Shown here piece after piece: positions 17,651 through 26,828 of a stretch of DNA of 62,707 nucleotides. Made by a program: the position numbers and the translations under genes. This stretch comes from Mongoliibacter sp. (GTDB lineage Bacteria > Bacteroidota > Bacteroidia > Cytophagales > Cyclobacteriaceae): contig NZ_REBN01000256.1 of NCBI RefSeq assembly GCF_007692705.1, positions 1 through 62,707 on the forward strand, written 5' to 3'. The notes under the pieces are model-generated. The model saw only the letters and a list, made by a program, of their open reading frames with translations. It searched no databases and was not told where the DNA came from. Numbering within the stretch: position 1 is the stretch's first letter; every line of letters begins with the position of its first letter.

Positions 17651-19570
17651 TCAATTACCTAAAGTAATCTCTTTTTCAACGTACCCACCTCGTGTTGAGA
17701 GCAATTTGATTTTTCCTTTTACAGGCTCGTTATGGTTGACTTTCACCCTGAAGACAGACTCTTTAGACTCCCCTGCTTCCGTGTAGCCAGCATAGATCGT
17801 CTTGTCATATAATTCAGGGCTGATAATTTGTACCTTCGCATTTTCAAAACCTTTCATCAGTTCCTTATCAAAATCAAGCATCAATCGATCTTCCTGTACG
17901 ATTTTTACTCTTTTTGCCTGATCTAAAGCTACCGGCAGTTTCCCTGAATTACTCCATTTGACCCTGATTTCGTACTCATCACCGGACTTGTTAACTTGAA
18001 CGTCGTTGATTTCAATCTGAGGTAAATCCATGGCCATGGCCAAGTTGAATAGTGACTGCTTTCTGATCCAGCCTTCCAATTGCCAAGGTGGCCCGTTTTG
18101 TGAGAAGAATTTTGGATGGAATCCACCTATCTCAATCTCACCCAACTGCGGATGGTCAAATTTTTCCCAGGATTTAAATCCCCTGGACTCATTCTCTTCA
18201 TCATCCCACATCAATGCGTCATAATCATCAAGGATACCATCTCCATCATAATCTTTCATCGCACCATTATTCCATAGTTCATCTCCATACCAAATAGCTC
18301 CATAATAGAAATAACCGAAATCTGGCCCATGTCCAAATAGGGGATTAGGTTTTAGAGGATCTCCAGTGAGTCTGTTAACTTTCCATCGGGTAGAATAGGT
18401 TTCGTAAACATCACCTGCCCAAGGATAGCCTGTAATACTCATCCCCAAGCTATCATAATACTCATATATTTTTCTATCTTTCTCAAACATGGACTCCTCA
18501 GAGGAGGATGTAGAAGGTGGCCTCAGGTGCATGGGAACCCTAGTGTCCAAAGAGTTTACTACAGATATATTAGGGTGTGAAAGCAACCATAGTACTGTAG
18601 ACCTTGTCTCAATCTCGCTCAATGGATATTCACCGGCACCAAACTGGGTATATCCTCTTCCTGTCATATCTCCTCTCCTATCAGGCCGCCAGTTTTCAGG
18701 GTAGTTTCTATGTAAGTCAAGTCCACCTATTCCATCTTCGTTGAACTTACCGTCCCCATCATTGTCTATTCCTTCAGTGTACATCAGGTACTCACCTTGT
18801 CCTTCAAAAACCCTTTTCATCAGTCTTCCGCTGGGATCCCGTGGATCAAGGATATAATTGGCTTCTGCCTTTTCTTCATCAGTTATAGCTTTTTTCCGCA
18901 TCATGTGAATTACACCATCACCATTAAGATCTTCCTCAGGATCCTCATCATATAGACCATCACCGTCTACGTCATAAGGACGCACAGTACTTCTGTTTCT
19001 TTGTTCTGAAAACAGATACATATTTGAACCGTCAGGATTATTCTGAGGTCTTACATAAATGGTCTTCGTGTCTATCAGCTTGGTGATTTCAGGATCTTTA
19101 CCATAATTTTCCAGCAAATGCTGCGTCAGCCAAAGAACGGCTTCACTAGCCGTGACCTCTCCACCATGACGTCCTCCTTCAAAATATGCCGCAGGTTTAT
19201 CCGTATGCTTGCCGGTTTTTTTATTGGTAATGGTCATCTGAAGAATCGGACGCCCTTCATATGACTTATCCACTTCATACAACTCAGTGATCTCAGGATA
19301 CTTTTCTGCCCACAACCTATACCAATGGTACATCACATCTGGAGTATGGTAGATGTCAAAAGTCAGTTTGTCCCCAGGCTTATATTCAACCTCAGGAAAC
19401 TCATATTTCTTAAAAAAGGACTGCCCATGTCTCTCACCGGATACCGTATAAAATTTTGACTTTTCGTCATGTTCCGGCCATGTCTTTTCATTCAGGACCT
19501 TTTCCTGCGCCATTGCCATTCCCGAACCAAGCAGGAGTGCTCCAAGCGAAGAGAGTATAATTTTGTTCAT
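17651..19570 (-). CDS. M14-family zinc carboxypeptidase with calcium-loop inserts, exported
   Basis: This 639-residue protein has a signal peptide (about 1-21, ending AMAQ) and an M14 carboxypeptidase domain. Zinc ligands are His135 and Glu138 in GGRHGGEV, and a later His near 348 in VPMHLRP. RPQNNPDGSNMY (about 174-185) and LDLHRNYPENW are the substrate-binding blocks. Four acidic DxDGDG-type loops, near 200-210, 214-222, 269-279 and 440-450, look like calcium-binding EF-hand-type loops inserted in the catalytic domain. About 100 residues after the domain form a beta-rich tail. It likely trims peptides outside the cytoplasm. It has its own terminator. Confidence 0.88.
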   Translation of the reverse strand: MNKIILSSLGALLLGSGMAMAQEKVLNEKTWPEHDEKSKFYTVSGERHGQSFFKKYEFPEVEYKPGDKLTFDIYHTPDVMYHWYRLWAEKYPEITELYEVDKSYEGRPILQMTITNKKTGKHTDKPAAYFEGGRHGGEVTASEAVLWLTQHLLENYGKDPEITKLIDTKTIYVRPQNNPDGSNMYLFSEQRNRSTVRPYDVDGDGLYDEDPEEDLNGDGVIHMMRKKAITDEEKAEANYILDPRDPSGRLMKRVFEGQGEYLMYTEGIDNDGDGKFNEDGIGGLDLHRNYPENWRPDRRGDMTGRGYTQFGAGEYPLSEIETRSTVLWLLSHPNISVVNSLDTRVPMHLRPPSTSSSEESMFEKDRKIYEYYDSLGMSITGYPWAGDVYETYSTRWKVNRLTGDPLKPNPLFGHGPDFGYFYYGAIWYGDELWNNGAMKDYDGDGILDDYDALMWDDEENESRGFKSWEKFDHPQLGEIEIGGFHPKFFSQNGPPWQLEGWIRKQSLFNLAMAMDLPQIEINDVQVNKSGDEYEIRVKWSNSGKLPVALDQAKRVKIVQEDRLMLDFDKELMKGFENAKVQIISPELYDKTIYAGYTEAGESKESVFRVKVNHNEPVKGKIKLLSTRGGYVEKEITLGN

Positions 19571-19634
19571 ATTATTTAAGATTGGTTTGGAATAAAAGTA
19601 AAGGAGTTAATCTCATGTTCCTAACCGCTCAAAA

Positions 19635-19666
19635 AAAAGTCCCGGACAATTCTGCCCGGGACTTTT
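19635..19666 (-). terminator. terminator after the small exported protein gene
   Basis: AAAAGTCCCGG (19635-19645) pairs with CCGGGACTTTT (19656-19666). On the minus strand an eight-T run follows, giving a strong intrinsic terminator. Confidence 0.88.
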
Positions 19667-19690
19667 CAATATAATTAAACACTCTTGAAA

Positions 19691-20122
19691 TTAATTTTTA
19701 ATAATCAAAAGGAAGTCAGTAGATTCATGCTGCTCAAACCCTACTACTGACTGTGGTCTTGGCAACTGTCTCAAGACAAAGCCTACCCGTTCTTTCAAAC
19801 CCTTGTCAGCGTCTTCTTTGATAACTTTATATCCTGCTATCTTACCTTTCTCACTTACACTCAAAATAACCCTCAACTCTGTTATTTCAGCACTCTTCTT
19901 TGTTCTGAAAATAAAAGGAACATAACTATCTATGATTTCATTAGTGAACTCGGGAAATTCCCATGGAGATCCATAAACATCATCAGACGTTGAATGAAGT
20001 CTCAATTCTGAAGAAACCCGACTATTCTCGTCGTCTTTTTCAGAAGTTACACTGGCAGACACACTGAAAGAAATCAATGCAAGTGCCATTATTAGAACAG
20101 AAAGTTGAAACTTCTTTATCAT
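19691..20122 (-). CDS. small exported protein of unknown function, TonB-C-terminal-like
   Basis: I place the start at 20122, giving 143 residues with a clean signal peptide (MIKKFQLSVLIMALALISFSVSA). Earlier in-frame ATGs add up to 17 residues ahead of it. The C-terminal 75 residues, ELRVILSVSEKGKIAGYKVIKEDADKGL and on to LPRPQ, resemble the alpha/beta C-terminal domain of TonB energy transducers and of small periplasmic TonB-like proteins. No membrane anchor or proline-rich linker is present. I do not recognise a named family. Its leader contains an attenuator-like hairpin (20205-20232), and a terminator follows it closely. Confidence 0.72.
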   Translation of the reverse strand: MIKKFQLSVLIMALALISFSVSASVTSEKDDENSRVSSELRLHSTSDDVYGSPWEFPEFTNEIIDSYVPFIFRTKKSAEITELRVILSVSEKGKIAGYKVIKEDADKGLKERVGFVLRQLPRPQSVVGFEQHESTDFLLIIKN

Positions 20123-20204
20123 CACATCTCTATTAGAGAGACAAGTATACATATTTAATTGTTTCAAACACAATTTTTTGCATTTAAAAAAATATCGGAT
20201 GCAA

Positions 20205-20232
20205 ATAAAAAAGTCTTGCCAAAAGCAAGACT
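20205..20232 (-). terminator. attenuator-like terminator hairpin in leader
   Basis: AGTCTTGC (20212-20219) and GCAAGACT (20225-20232) form an 8-bp stem with a 5-base loop. On the minus strand a T-rich run follows, so it should stop minus-strand transcription. It lies upstream of the small exported protein start (20122) and downstream of a minus-strand -7 box (20251-20258), so it would act within that gene's leader or end a short transcript. Confidence 0.6.
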
Positions 20233-20250
20233 CTTTTCAGAATATAAACC

Positions 20251-20258
20251 CAAATATA
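20251..20258 (-). promoter_or_regulatory. -7 box upstream of attenuator-like hairpin
   Basis: The minus strand reads TATATTTG, an exact -7 match. A TTG-type -33 element sits about 26 bases further upstream (20285-20287 on the plus strand as CAA), a little farther than ideal. Transcription would begin near 20244 and run through the hairpin. Confidence 0.4.
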
Positions 20259-20500
20259 ACTTTAGAGATTAAAAGTTTCATGTACAAACTGCTTGATACT
20301 AAATTATTTGGAGGCAATTGCAGTTATTTCTTTTTCAATAATGTAACCTACCAAAATATTCTATACGTATTCAAGATGAAAAGCAAAATAAACAGATTCA
20401 TGTCATATTTACAAATTGAAAAATAAATTTTGGTATTTTTTAAGTATTTTATAATTTGACAGCATTATTATTAACATAGATTCAAAACAACCCCTTCAAA

Positions 20501-20968
20501 ATGGACAAAATTTTAGATATCGATAATGTAGACCTTAAGATCATTTCACTTTTAAATGATGATGCTAAGACTCCTTACACAGAAATAGCAAAGAAAGTAT
20601 TCGTGTCCTCAGGTACAGTTCATGTTCGCATGAGGAAATTGGAAGACATGGGAATAGTTAAAAGCGCAACATTGAACATTGATTTTTCAAAATTAGGCTA
20701 CGACATTTCTGCATTTTTAGGAATCTATTTGGAAAAGAGTTCACTATATGACAACGTGATCGAAAAACTCAAGGAAATCACTGAAGTCATCAATGCTTAT
20801 TATACAACCGGAAATTATAGCATTTTTGCCAAAATCATCTGTAAAGACACCAATCACCTAAGGACCGTTTTGGATAAAATCCAAAAAGTAGAAGGCATTG
20901 ATAGGACAGAAACCCTGATTGTACTCGAGGAAAGCATTAATAGACCTATTCAGTTTTTTGACAAATAA
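20501..20968 (+). CDS. Lrp/AsnC-family transcriptional regulator
   Basis: This 155-residue protein has an N-terminal winged helix-turn-helix: DLKIISLLNDDAKTPYTEIAKKVFVSSGTVHVRMRKLEDMGIV is shown here only by its ends, DLKII and EDMGIV (about 9-53). A C-terminal RAM ligand-binding domain follows (about 70-150), including YYTTGNYSIFAKI. Such regulators sense amino acids and form octamers. About 270 AT-rich bases precede it in a divergent region. It is isolated from the suf genes downstream by a strong terminator, so it probably does not share their transcript. Targets are unknown. Confidence 0.92.
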   Translation: MDKILDIDNVDLKIISLLNDDAKTPYTEIAKKVFVSSGTVHVRMRKLEDMGIVKSATLNIDFSKLGYDISAFLGIYLEKSSLYDNVIEKLKEITEVINAYYTTGNYSIFAKIICKDTNHLRTVLDKIQKVEGIDRTETLIVLEESINRPIQFFDK

Positions 20969-21078
20969 CATGATTAAAATCATTTTCTGATAAAAATAAA
21001 TTTAGCATAAAAACCAATTTAGATTAAATCTAAATAAATAAATTTTTTCATTATTCAATGAATAATTATAACATTATA

Positions 21079-21118
21079 ATCACAGGTGAATTTGTATGAT
21101 TCATCTGTGATTTTTTTT
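21079..21118 (+). terminator. terminator after Lrp/AsnC regulator
   Basis: ATCACAGGTGAAT (21079-21091) pairs with ATTCATCTGTGAT (21099-21111), with one G-U pair and a 7-base loop, followed by eight T. It separates the regulator from the suf operon. Confidence 0.9.
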
Positions 21119-21203
21119 ATTATATTGATAACCAATTATTTAACCTGATATATAATTGGTATTTTCAATATTTTTATACGACATCGAACAATTATTTTTT
21201 CTA

Positions 21204-21219
21204 TAATGTTGTACCTTCG
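21204..21219 (+). promoter_or_regulatory. candidate suf operon promoter
   Basis: Two near-matches to TAnnTTTG overlap here: TAATGTTG (21204-21211) and TACCTTCG (21212-21219). They lie 36-45 bases before sufB. Neither is exact, and the -33 element is unclear. Confidence 0.35.
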
Positions 21220-21255
21220 AAGCACAAACTATAATTAGTCTAAATAACTCACCTC

Positions 21256-22701
21256 ATGAGCAAAGACAATCAAATCTTAGAAGAATTTACCTCAAAGGAG
21301 TACGAACATGGCTGGTCTGTGAATTATGAAGCCGATGAGGCTCCTATTGGACTCAATGAAGATATTATCAAATGGATCTCTGCCAAAAAAGAAGAGCCAC
21401 AATGGCTTTTGGATTGGCGATTGAAAGCTTTTAAGGCTTGGCTGGAAATGAAAGAACCAGAATGGGCCAATGTTCATTATCCTAAAATTGATCTTCAGGC
21501 ATTAAGGTATTATTCCGCTCCAAAACAGGATAAAAAACCTAAAAATTTAGATGAAATAGATCCTGAATTGTTGCAGATATATGAAAGGTTGGGCATTTCA
21601 CTCAACGAACAAAAAAGACTCCAGGGAATAGCCGTTGATGCTGTCCTTGATTCAGTGTCTGTAGGAACTACTTTTAAAGATACCTTATCAAAATTAGGTA
21701 TAGTCTTTTGTTCTTTCAGTGAAGCTGTTCAGGAACATCCTGAATTGATCAAAAAGTATCTTGGTTCAGTAGTACCTATGACGGATAACTATTATGCGGC
21801 CTTGAACTCAGCTGTTTTTTCAGATGGCTCGTTTTGCTACATCCCTTCAGGGGTGAGATGCCCGATGGAATTGTCCACTTATTTCAGGATCAATGCAGCC
21901 AATACAGGTCAATTTGAGAGGACACTTATAGTTGCGGAGGATGATTCATATGTATCATATCTTGAGGGTTGCACTGCACCACAAAGAGACGAAAATCAAC
22001 TTCATGCCGCAGTAGTAGAAATATACGCTGCAAAAAATGCAGAGGTCAAATATTCCACTGTACAGAATTGGTTCCCCGGAGACAAGAATGGCAAAGGCGG
22101 TATCTATAATTTTGTAACCAAAAGAGGCATATGTGCAGGTGACAACTCCAAGATATCCTGGACACAAGTAGAAACTGGATCTGCGGTCACTTGGAAATAT
22201 CCTTCCTGTATACTTAAAGGAGATAATTCAGTGGGTGAGTTTTATTCTGTAGCCGTGACTAACAATTACCAACAGGCGGATACAGGAACCAAAATGATTC
22301 ACATCGGTAAAAATACCAAGTCAAGAATCGTATCAAAAGGTATTTCTGCAGGACATTCCCAAAATTCTTACAGAGGTCAGGTTCAGGTCATGAAAAGGGC
22401 TACTAACGCAAGAAACTTTTCACAATGTGATTCTTTATTGATGGGAAGCAAATGTGGGGCACATACTTTCCCATATATCGATATCCAAAACTCCACTGCA
22501 ATGGTAGAACATGAGGCTACCACTTCCAAGATCGGAGAAGATCAGCTCTTTTATTGCAATCAAAGGGGTATCAGTTCTGAGGACGCTGTAGCACTTATTG
22601 TTAACGGTTATGCCAAGGAGGTATTGAACCAACTTCCAATGGAATTTGCCGTCGAAGCACAAAAATTATTGGCACTGACGCTTGAGGGATCTGTTGGATA
22701 A
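21256..22701 (+). CDS. sufB: Fe-S cluster assembly scaffold protein SufB
   Basis: This 481-residue cytoplasmic scaffold builds iron-sulfur clusters with SufC and SufD. Typical SufB blocks are present: [57 protein letters not shown], and the C-terminal [18 protein letters not shown]. The cysteine in SQCDSLLMG and the CGAHTFPYI block lie in the core. Length is normal. It opens a compact block of sufB-C-D-S-E-T followed by a bacilliredoxin. No SufA or HesB carrier gene lies beside it. Confidence 0.98.
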   Translation: MSKDNQILEEFTSKEYEHGWSVNYEADEAPIGLNEDIIKWISAKKEEPQWLLDWRLKAFKAWLEMKEPEWANVHYPKIDLQALRYYSAPKQDKKPKNLDEIDPELLQIYERLGISLNEQKRLQGIAVDAVLDSVSVGTTFKDTLSKLGIVFCSFSEAVQEHPELIKKYLGSVVPMTDNYYAALNSAVFSDGSFCYIPSGVRCPMELSTYFRINAANTGQFERTLIVAEDDSYVSYLEGCTAPQRDENQLHAAVVEIYAAKNAEVKYSTVQNWFPGDKNGKGGIYNFVTKRGICAGDNSKISWTQVETGSAVTWKYPSCILKGDNSVGEFYSVAVTNNYQQADTGTKMIHIGKNTKSRIVSKGISAGHSQNSYRGQVQVMKRATNARNFSQCDSLLMGSKCGAHTFPYIDIQNSTAMVEHEATTSKIGEDQLFYCNQRGISSEDAVALIVNGYAKEVLNQLPMEFAVEAQKLLALTLEGSVG

Positions 22702-22736
22702 ATTAATTAACACTTAGAATCAATAGAATTTACAAT

Positions 22737-23498
22737 ATGCTTACCATAAAAAACTTACACGCATCAATAGAAGGTACACCTATTTTGAGAGGTATCAACT
22801 TGGAAATAAAAGCTGGGGAGGTACATGCCATCATGGGCCCTAACGGTTCAGGGAAATCAACTCTGGCCTCAGTGCTTGCCGGAAGGGAAGAATATGAAGT
22901 CACTGAAGGAGAAGTTATTTTTAAAGGTAAAAACCTACTTGATTTGGCTCCTGAAGACAGGGCAAGAGAAGGTGTGTTTTTAGCATTTCAATATCCAGTA
23001 GAAATCCCAGGTGTCAGCTCTACAAATTTTCTTAGAACAGCTGTCAATCAGGTGAGGGAATACAGAGGATTAGAACCTCTGGATGCAGTCAAATTCCTTT
23101 CAACTATGAAAGAGAAAATGAAATTGGTAGAAATGGACCAAAAATTACTGAGCAGGTCTTTGAACGAAGGTTTCTCAGGCGGTGAGAAAAAAAGAAATGA
23201 AATTTTCCAGATGGCGATGTTGGAACCAACACTTTCGATTCTGGATGAAACAGATTCTGGATTGGATATAGATGCATTGAAAATCGTTTCCAACGGAGTC
23301 AACAAACTCAAATCTCCTGAAACCGCTTCAATAGTGGTGACCCACTACCAAAGGTTATTGGACTATATAATTCCTGATTTTGTCCATGTACTTTATAATG
23401 GCAGGATTGTAAAATCAGGATCCAAAGATTTGGCTTTGGAACTTGAAGAAAAAGGATATGATTGGATCAAAGAAGAGGTGGACACAGCTTCTGTTTAA
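22737..23498 (+). CDS. sufC: Fe-S cluster assembly ATPase SufC
   Basis: This 253-residue ABC-type ATPase drives the SufBCD scaffold complex in the cytoplasm. The Walker A GPNGSGKST is near 34-42, the signature FSGGEKKRNE near 143-152, and the Walker B with LDETDSGLDIDA near 167-178. As usual for SufC, the Walker B glutamate is followed by TDSGLD. It has no membrane partner, in line with its soluble role. It sits between sufB and sufD, 35 bases after sufB. Confidence 0.98.
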   Translation: MLTIKNLHASIEGTPILRGINLEIKAGEVHAIMGPNGSGKSTLASVLAGREEYEVTEGEVIFKGKNLLDLAPEDRAREGVFLAFQYPVEIPGVSSTNFLRTAVNQVREYRGLEPLDAVKFLSTMKEKMKLVEMDQKLLSRSLNEGFSGGEKKRNEIFQMAMLEPTLSILDETDSGLDIDALKIVSNGVNKLKSPETASIVVTHYQRLLDYIIPDFVHVLYNGRIVKSGSKDLALELEEKGYDWIKEEVDTASV

Positions 23499-23530
23499 TT
23501 CCTAATCCCTTTAATCTAACTCAAATTGAA

Positions 23531-24805
23531 ATGGCAACAGCTATAAAAACTGATATATTAAGTTCTCTCCTACAATTTCCTGAAAACCCCTCTTTTTCCG
23601 CGTTACGTGAAAAAGCCAAAGCCTTTGCTTTGGAGAAAGGGCTTCCTGGAATCAAGGAAGAAGAATACAAATTTACGGCGATTCAAAGAAAGCTGGAAAA
23701 ATCTATTACGAATTTCTCCACCGCTCAGCCTACTGACTTGAAGGCAGACGATATCCAAAATGCGCTTCCAAGTGAATACACAGGAGACTACCTTGTATTC
23801 AACAACGGTACGGTAGATTTTGAACTGTCAAAACTCTCCAAACAAGGTTACGAGATTTCATTACTTTCCAGTTCTCAGCCAAGTTTGTTGGGTGAAATAG
23901 CTAAAATCAAAAAAGACGTCTTCGCTGCAATCAATACAGCTAGTTTTAAGGATGGTATTTACATTAAGGTAAAAAAGAATCAAAAGGTAGAACAACCGGT
24001 TTTTCTTTTATTTTTCAACCAAGCAAAAGCAGGACAGGTAATCCCTGCAAGAGTATTGATCGAAGTTGAGGAAAATGCTGAAGCTTCCTTTTTGGAAAAC
24101 AGTATTTCACTTGATGACCAACCTTATTTCTTTAATCAAGTAGTGGAGGTGAAAGCCGCAAAAAATTCCAACTCGTACTATTCAAGGTTACAAAATGAAA
24201 GCAAGCAATCACTTGCTGTCAGTAATTTTGAATCAGATATTTACAGAGATGCTGTTTTTACCAGCACAGTAATTTCGTTGAGTGGAGACATGGCTAGAAA
24301 CAACCTAAGTCTCAACCTATTGGATTCAGGTGTAGTCGGAAACATGTATGGATTGTATTTGCTCAATGGGAAAACCCATGTAGACAACCATACCAATGTG
24401 GATCATACCATGCCACATTCAGACTCCAACGAGTTATACAAAGGAATTTTAGCTGATGGTTCGCGAGGAGTTTTCAATGGAAAAATTTTTGTGAGACAGG
24501 ATGCACAAAAAACCAATGCTTTCCAGCAAAACAATAATATTCTGTTATCTGAAGATGCAACCATCAACACCAAACCACAATTGGAAATTTGGGCAGATGA
24601 TGTAAAATGCTCTCATGGCTGTACAACAGGTCAATTGGATGAAGAAGCATTATTTTACCTTCAGACCAGAGGGCTAGGTAAAGACCAAGCGAAAGGAATG
24701 TTATTATTTGCCTTTGCTGGAGAAATTTTAGAACACATCACTGATGAATCCTTTAAAAATCAGGTAACTGAATTGGTAAAAGAACGACTCGGGAGTAATA
24801 TTTAA
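23531..24805 (+). CDS. sufD: Fe-S cluster assembly protein SufD
   Basis: I place the start at the ATG at 23531, giving 424 residues; a longer in-frame reading would begin inside sufC and is unlikely. SufD is a SufB paralogue that completes the scaffold and helps acquire iron. The C-terminal beta-helix shows NGKTHVDNHTNVDHTMPHS, YKGILADGSRGVFNGKI and CSHGCTTGQLDEEALFYLQ, all typical of SufD. The N-terminus is more variable. The gene ends 2 bases before sufS. Confidence 0.97.
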   Translation: MATAIKTDILSSLLQFPENPSFSALREKAKAFALEKGLPGIKEEEYKFTAIQRKLEKSITNFSTAQPTDLKADDIQNALPSEYTGDYLVFNNGTVDFELSKLSKQGYEISLLSSSQPSLLGEIAKIKKDVFAAINTASFKDGIYIKVKKNQKVEQPVFLLFFNQAKAGQVIPARVLIEVEENAEASFLENSISLDDQPYFFNQVVEVKAAKNSNSYYSRLQNESKQSLAVSNFESDIYRDAVFTSTVISLSGDMARNNLSLNLLDSGVVGNMYGLYLLNGKTHVDNHTNVDHTMPHSDSNELYKGILADGSRGVFNGKIFVRQDAQKTNAFQQNNNILLSEDATINTKPQLEIWADDVKCSHGCTTGQLDEEALFYLQTRGLGKDQAKGMLLFAFAGEILEHITDESFKNQVTELVKERLGSNI

Positions 24806-24807
24806 TC

Positions 24808-26031
24808 ATGCCTATTAACATCGAAGAAATACGTAATTTATTCCCAGTACTTCATCAGGAAGTGAATGGCAAGCCTTTGGTGTACTTCGATAATGCTGCC
24901 ACCACCCAGAAACCTAAACAGGTTTTGGACGCCTTGGTGCAATATTATGAGCTAGACAACTCAAATATTCATAGAGGGGCTCACACATTGGCTGACCGTG
25001 CTACCCGATACTACGAAAATACCCGATCTGCAATACAAAAATTCATCAATGCCAAAGAGGAAGAAGAGATAATCTTTACCAAGGGTACTACGGAAAGCAT
25101 CAATCTGGTAGCTTCAACATTTGGTAGGAAATTTATCAGCAAAGGAGATGAAATTATCATCTCAACTTTAGAGCATCACTCCAATATCGTTCCTTGGCAA
25201 ATGCTGTGTGAGGAAAAAGGAGCAATTCTCAAAATAATACCTATTAGTGAGGAAGGAGAAATTGACCTTGAGGCTTTTGAGAATTTATTGTCTGAAAAGA
25301 CCAAATTTGTAAGTATTGTACATGTTTCTAATGCTCTTGGGACCATTAACCCGGTAAAACAAATCATCAAATCAGCCCATAAAGTAGGGGCCAGAGTACT
25401 GTTAGACGGAGCCCAGTCTACAAGTCATTTGGAAGTGGATGTACAGGATTTAGATTGTGATTTCCTTGCTTTCTCAGCACACAAACTCTATGGTCCGACC
25501 GGACTTGGAATTCTTTATGGCAAAAGAGAAGTTTTGGAAAGCATGCCCCCTTATCAAGGTGGAGGTGAAATGATAAAGGAGGTAAGTTTCGAAAAAACCA
25601 CCTACAATGAAATACCATTCAAATTTGAGGCTGGCACTCCAAATATCGCTGATGTAATTGCCTTTGCAAAGGCAATAGAGTTCATACAACAACTTGGAAA
25701 AAAAGAAATCAAGGAACATGAGGATGAACTGTTAAGCTATGCTACTGATGGTTTAAACTCAATCAAAGGTTTCATTCCAGTAGGTACTGCAAAAGAAAAA
25801 GTGAGTGTAATTTCCTTTAATATCAATGAAATGCATCCATTTGATGTGGGAATGATGTTAGACGCCAATGGTATTGCGGTCAGAACAGGACATCACTGCA
25901 CACAACCTTTGATGCATAGACTTGGTCTTGAGGGAACCGTAAGGGCTTCTTTTTCTGTTTACAATACCAAATCCGAAATAGACAGGTTGGTAGCAGCGGT
26001 CTCGAAGATTGCCAAAATCAAAAATAAATGA
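24808..26031 (+). CDS. sufS: cysteine desulfurase SufS
   Basis: This 407-residue pyridoxal-phosphate enzyme removes sulfur from cysteine for cluster assembly. N-terminal YFDNAATTQKPKQVLDA and the PLP lysine in SAHKLYGPTGLG (about residue 226) are intact. The persulfide cysteine lies in RTGHHCTQPLMHRLG (about residue 361), in the short loop typical of group II SufS. Group II enzymes need SufE, and sufE follows with a 4-base ATGA overlap. Confidence 0.98.
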   Translation: MPINIEEIRNLFPVLHQEVNGKPLVYFDNAATTQKPKQVLDALVQYYELDNSNIHRGAHTLADRATRYYENTRSAIQKFINAKEEEEIIFTKGTTESINLVASTFGRKFISKGDEIIISTLEHHSNIVPWQMLCEEKGAILKIIPISEEGEIDLEAFENLLSEKTKFVSIVHVSNALGTINPVKQIIKSAHKVGARVLLDGAQSTSHLEVDVQDLDCDFLAFSAHKLYGPTGLGILYGKREVLESMPPYQGGGEMIKEVSFEKTTYNEIPFKFEAGTPNIADVIAFAKAIEFIQQLGKKEIKEHEDELLSYATDGLNSIKGFIPVGTAKEKVSVISFNINEMHPFDVGMMLDANGIAVRTGHHCTQPLMHRLGLEGTVRASFSVYNTKSEIDRLVAAVSKIAKIKNK

Positions 26032-26459
26032 GCAATATCCAGGATATTCAAAATGAAATAATAGAAGAATTTGAGATTTTAGGGGATGACAAGGAGTCTA
26101 CAATCTTCTATATCATGGAGTTAGGTAATAACTTACCAGACTTCCCTGAAAACGATAGAATTGATGATAATATCATCAAAGGTTGTCAATCCAAGGTGTG
26201 GTTGACTGCAAAAATGGAGAATGAGAAAATCCATTTTTTTGCAGATTCAAATACAGATATTACCAAAGGGTTGATCAGTTTGCTGATCAGGGTGCTTTCA
26301 GAACGAAGCCCGAAAGAGATTATAGACGCAGAGCTAAAATTTATAGATAAAATCGGTATGGGAAACATTATCGGTTCCCAGAGATCAAATGGCCTCGCCT
26401 CTATGATTAAACAGATGAAACTTTACGCTTTGGCTTACCAAGCCAAACAAAACGCCTGA
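26028..26459 (+). CDS. sufE: sulfur acceptor SufE
   Basis: This 143-residue protein accepts persulfide sulfur from SufS and passes it to SufB. The active cysteine lies in IIKGCQSKVWL (about residue 51), the usual SufE motif, and the C-terminal helix ends in MIKQMKLYALAYQ. Start and sufS stop overlap as ATGA, a sign of translational coupling. Length matches the family. Confidence 0.96.
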   Translation: MSNIQDIQNEIIEEFEILGDDKESTIFYIMELGNNLPDFPENDRIDDNIIKGCQSKVWLTAKMENEKIHFFADSNTDITKGLISLLIRVLSERSPKEIIDAELKFIDKIGMGNIIGSQRSNGLASMIKQMKLYALAYQAKQNA

Positions 26460-26463
26460 TACT

Positions 26464-26805
26464 ATGTCAGAAAACACAGAAAAATTAAAAGAAATACCTC
26501 AGCAGGAGTTAAAGGAAAAAGTCATCAATGCCATCAAGCAAGTCTATGACCCTGAAATCCCAGTTGACGTATATGAACTTGGACTTATCTATGAGATAAG
26601 TGTTTATCCGGTGAATAATGTTTTTGTCTTGATGACTCTTACTTCGCCCAACTGTCCTTCAGCAGAATTTATCCCTTCTGAAGTCAAAGATAAAATTCAA
26701 CAGATTCCGGGAATCAACCATGTGGAACTAGAACTTACTTTTGATCCTCCTTATTCACAGGACATGATGTCAGAAGCAGCTCAGTTAGAATTAGGCTTTC
26801 TTTAA
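26464..26805 (+). CDS. sufT: SufT-like MIP18/DUF59 Fe-S assembly protein
   Basis: This 113-residue protein consists of one MIP18-family (DUF59) domain: AIKQVYDPEIPVDVYELGLIYEI and VFVLMTLTSPNCPSAEF are its hallmarks, and the Cys in PNCPSAE is the conserved one. In suf operons this domain is called SufT and aids cluster maturation in target proteins. It starts 4 bases after sufE. The precise biochemical step is still debated for the family. Confidence 0.92.
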   Translation: MSENTEKLKEIPQQELKEKVINAIKQVYDPEIPVDVYELGLIYEISVYPVNNVFVLMTLTSPNCPSAEFIPSEVKDKIQQIPGINHVELELTFDPPYSQDMMSEAAQLELGFL

Positions 26806-26828
26806 AAATATATTAAATCAAAACAGAT

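Noticed and set aside
20178-20426. 82-codon plus-strand frame between divergent genes
   Set aside because: It crosses a terminator-like hairpin and promoter region, is very AT-rich and lacks any family resemblance.
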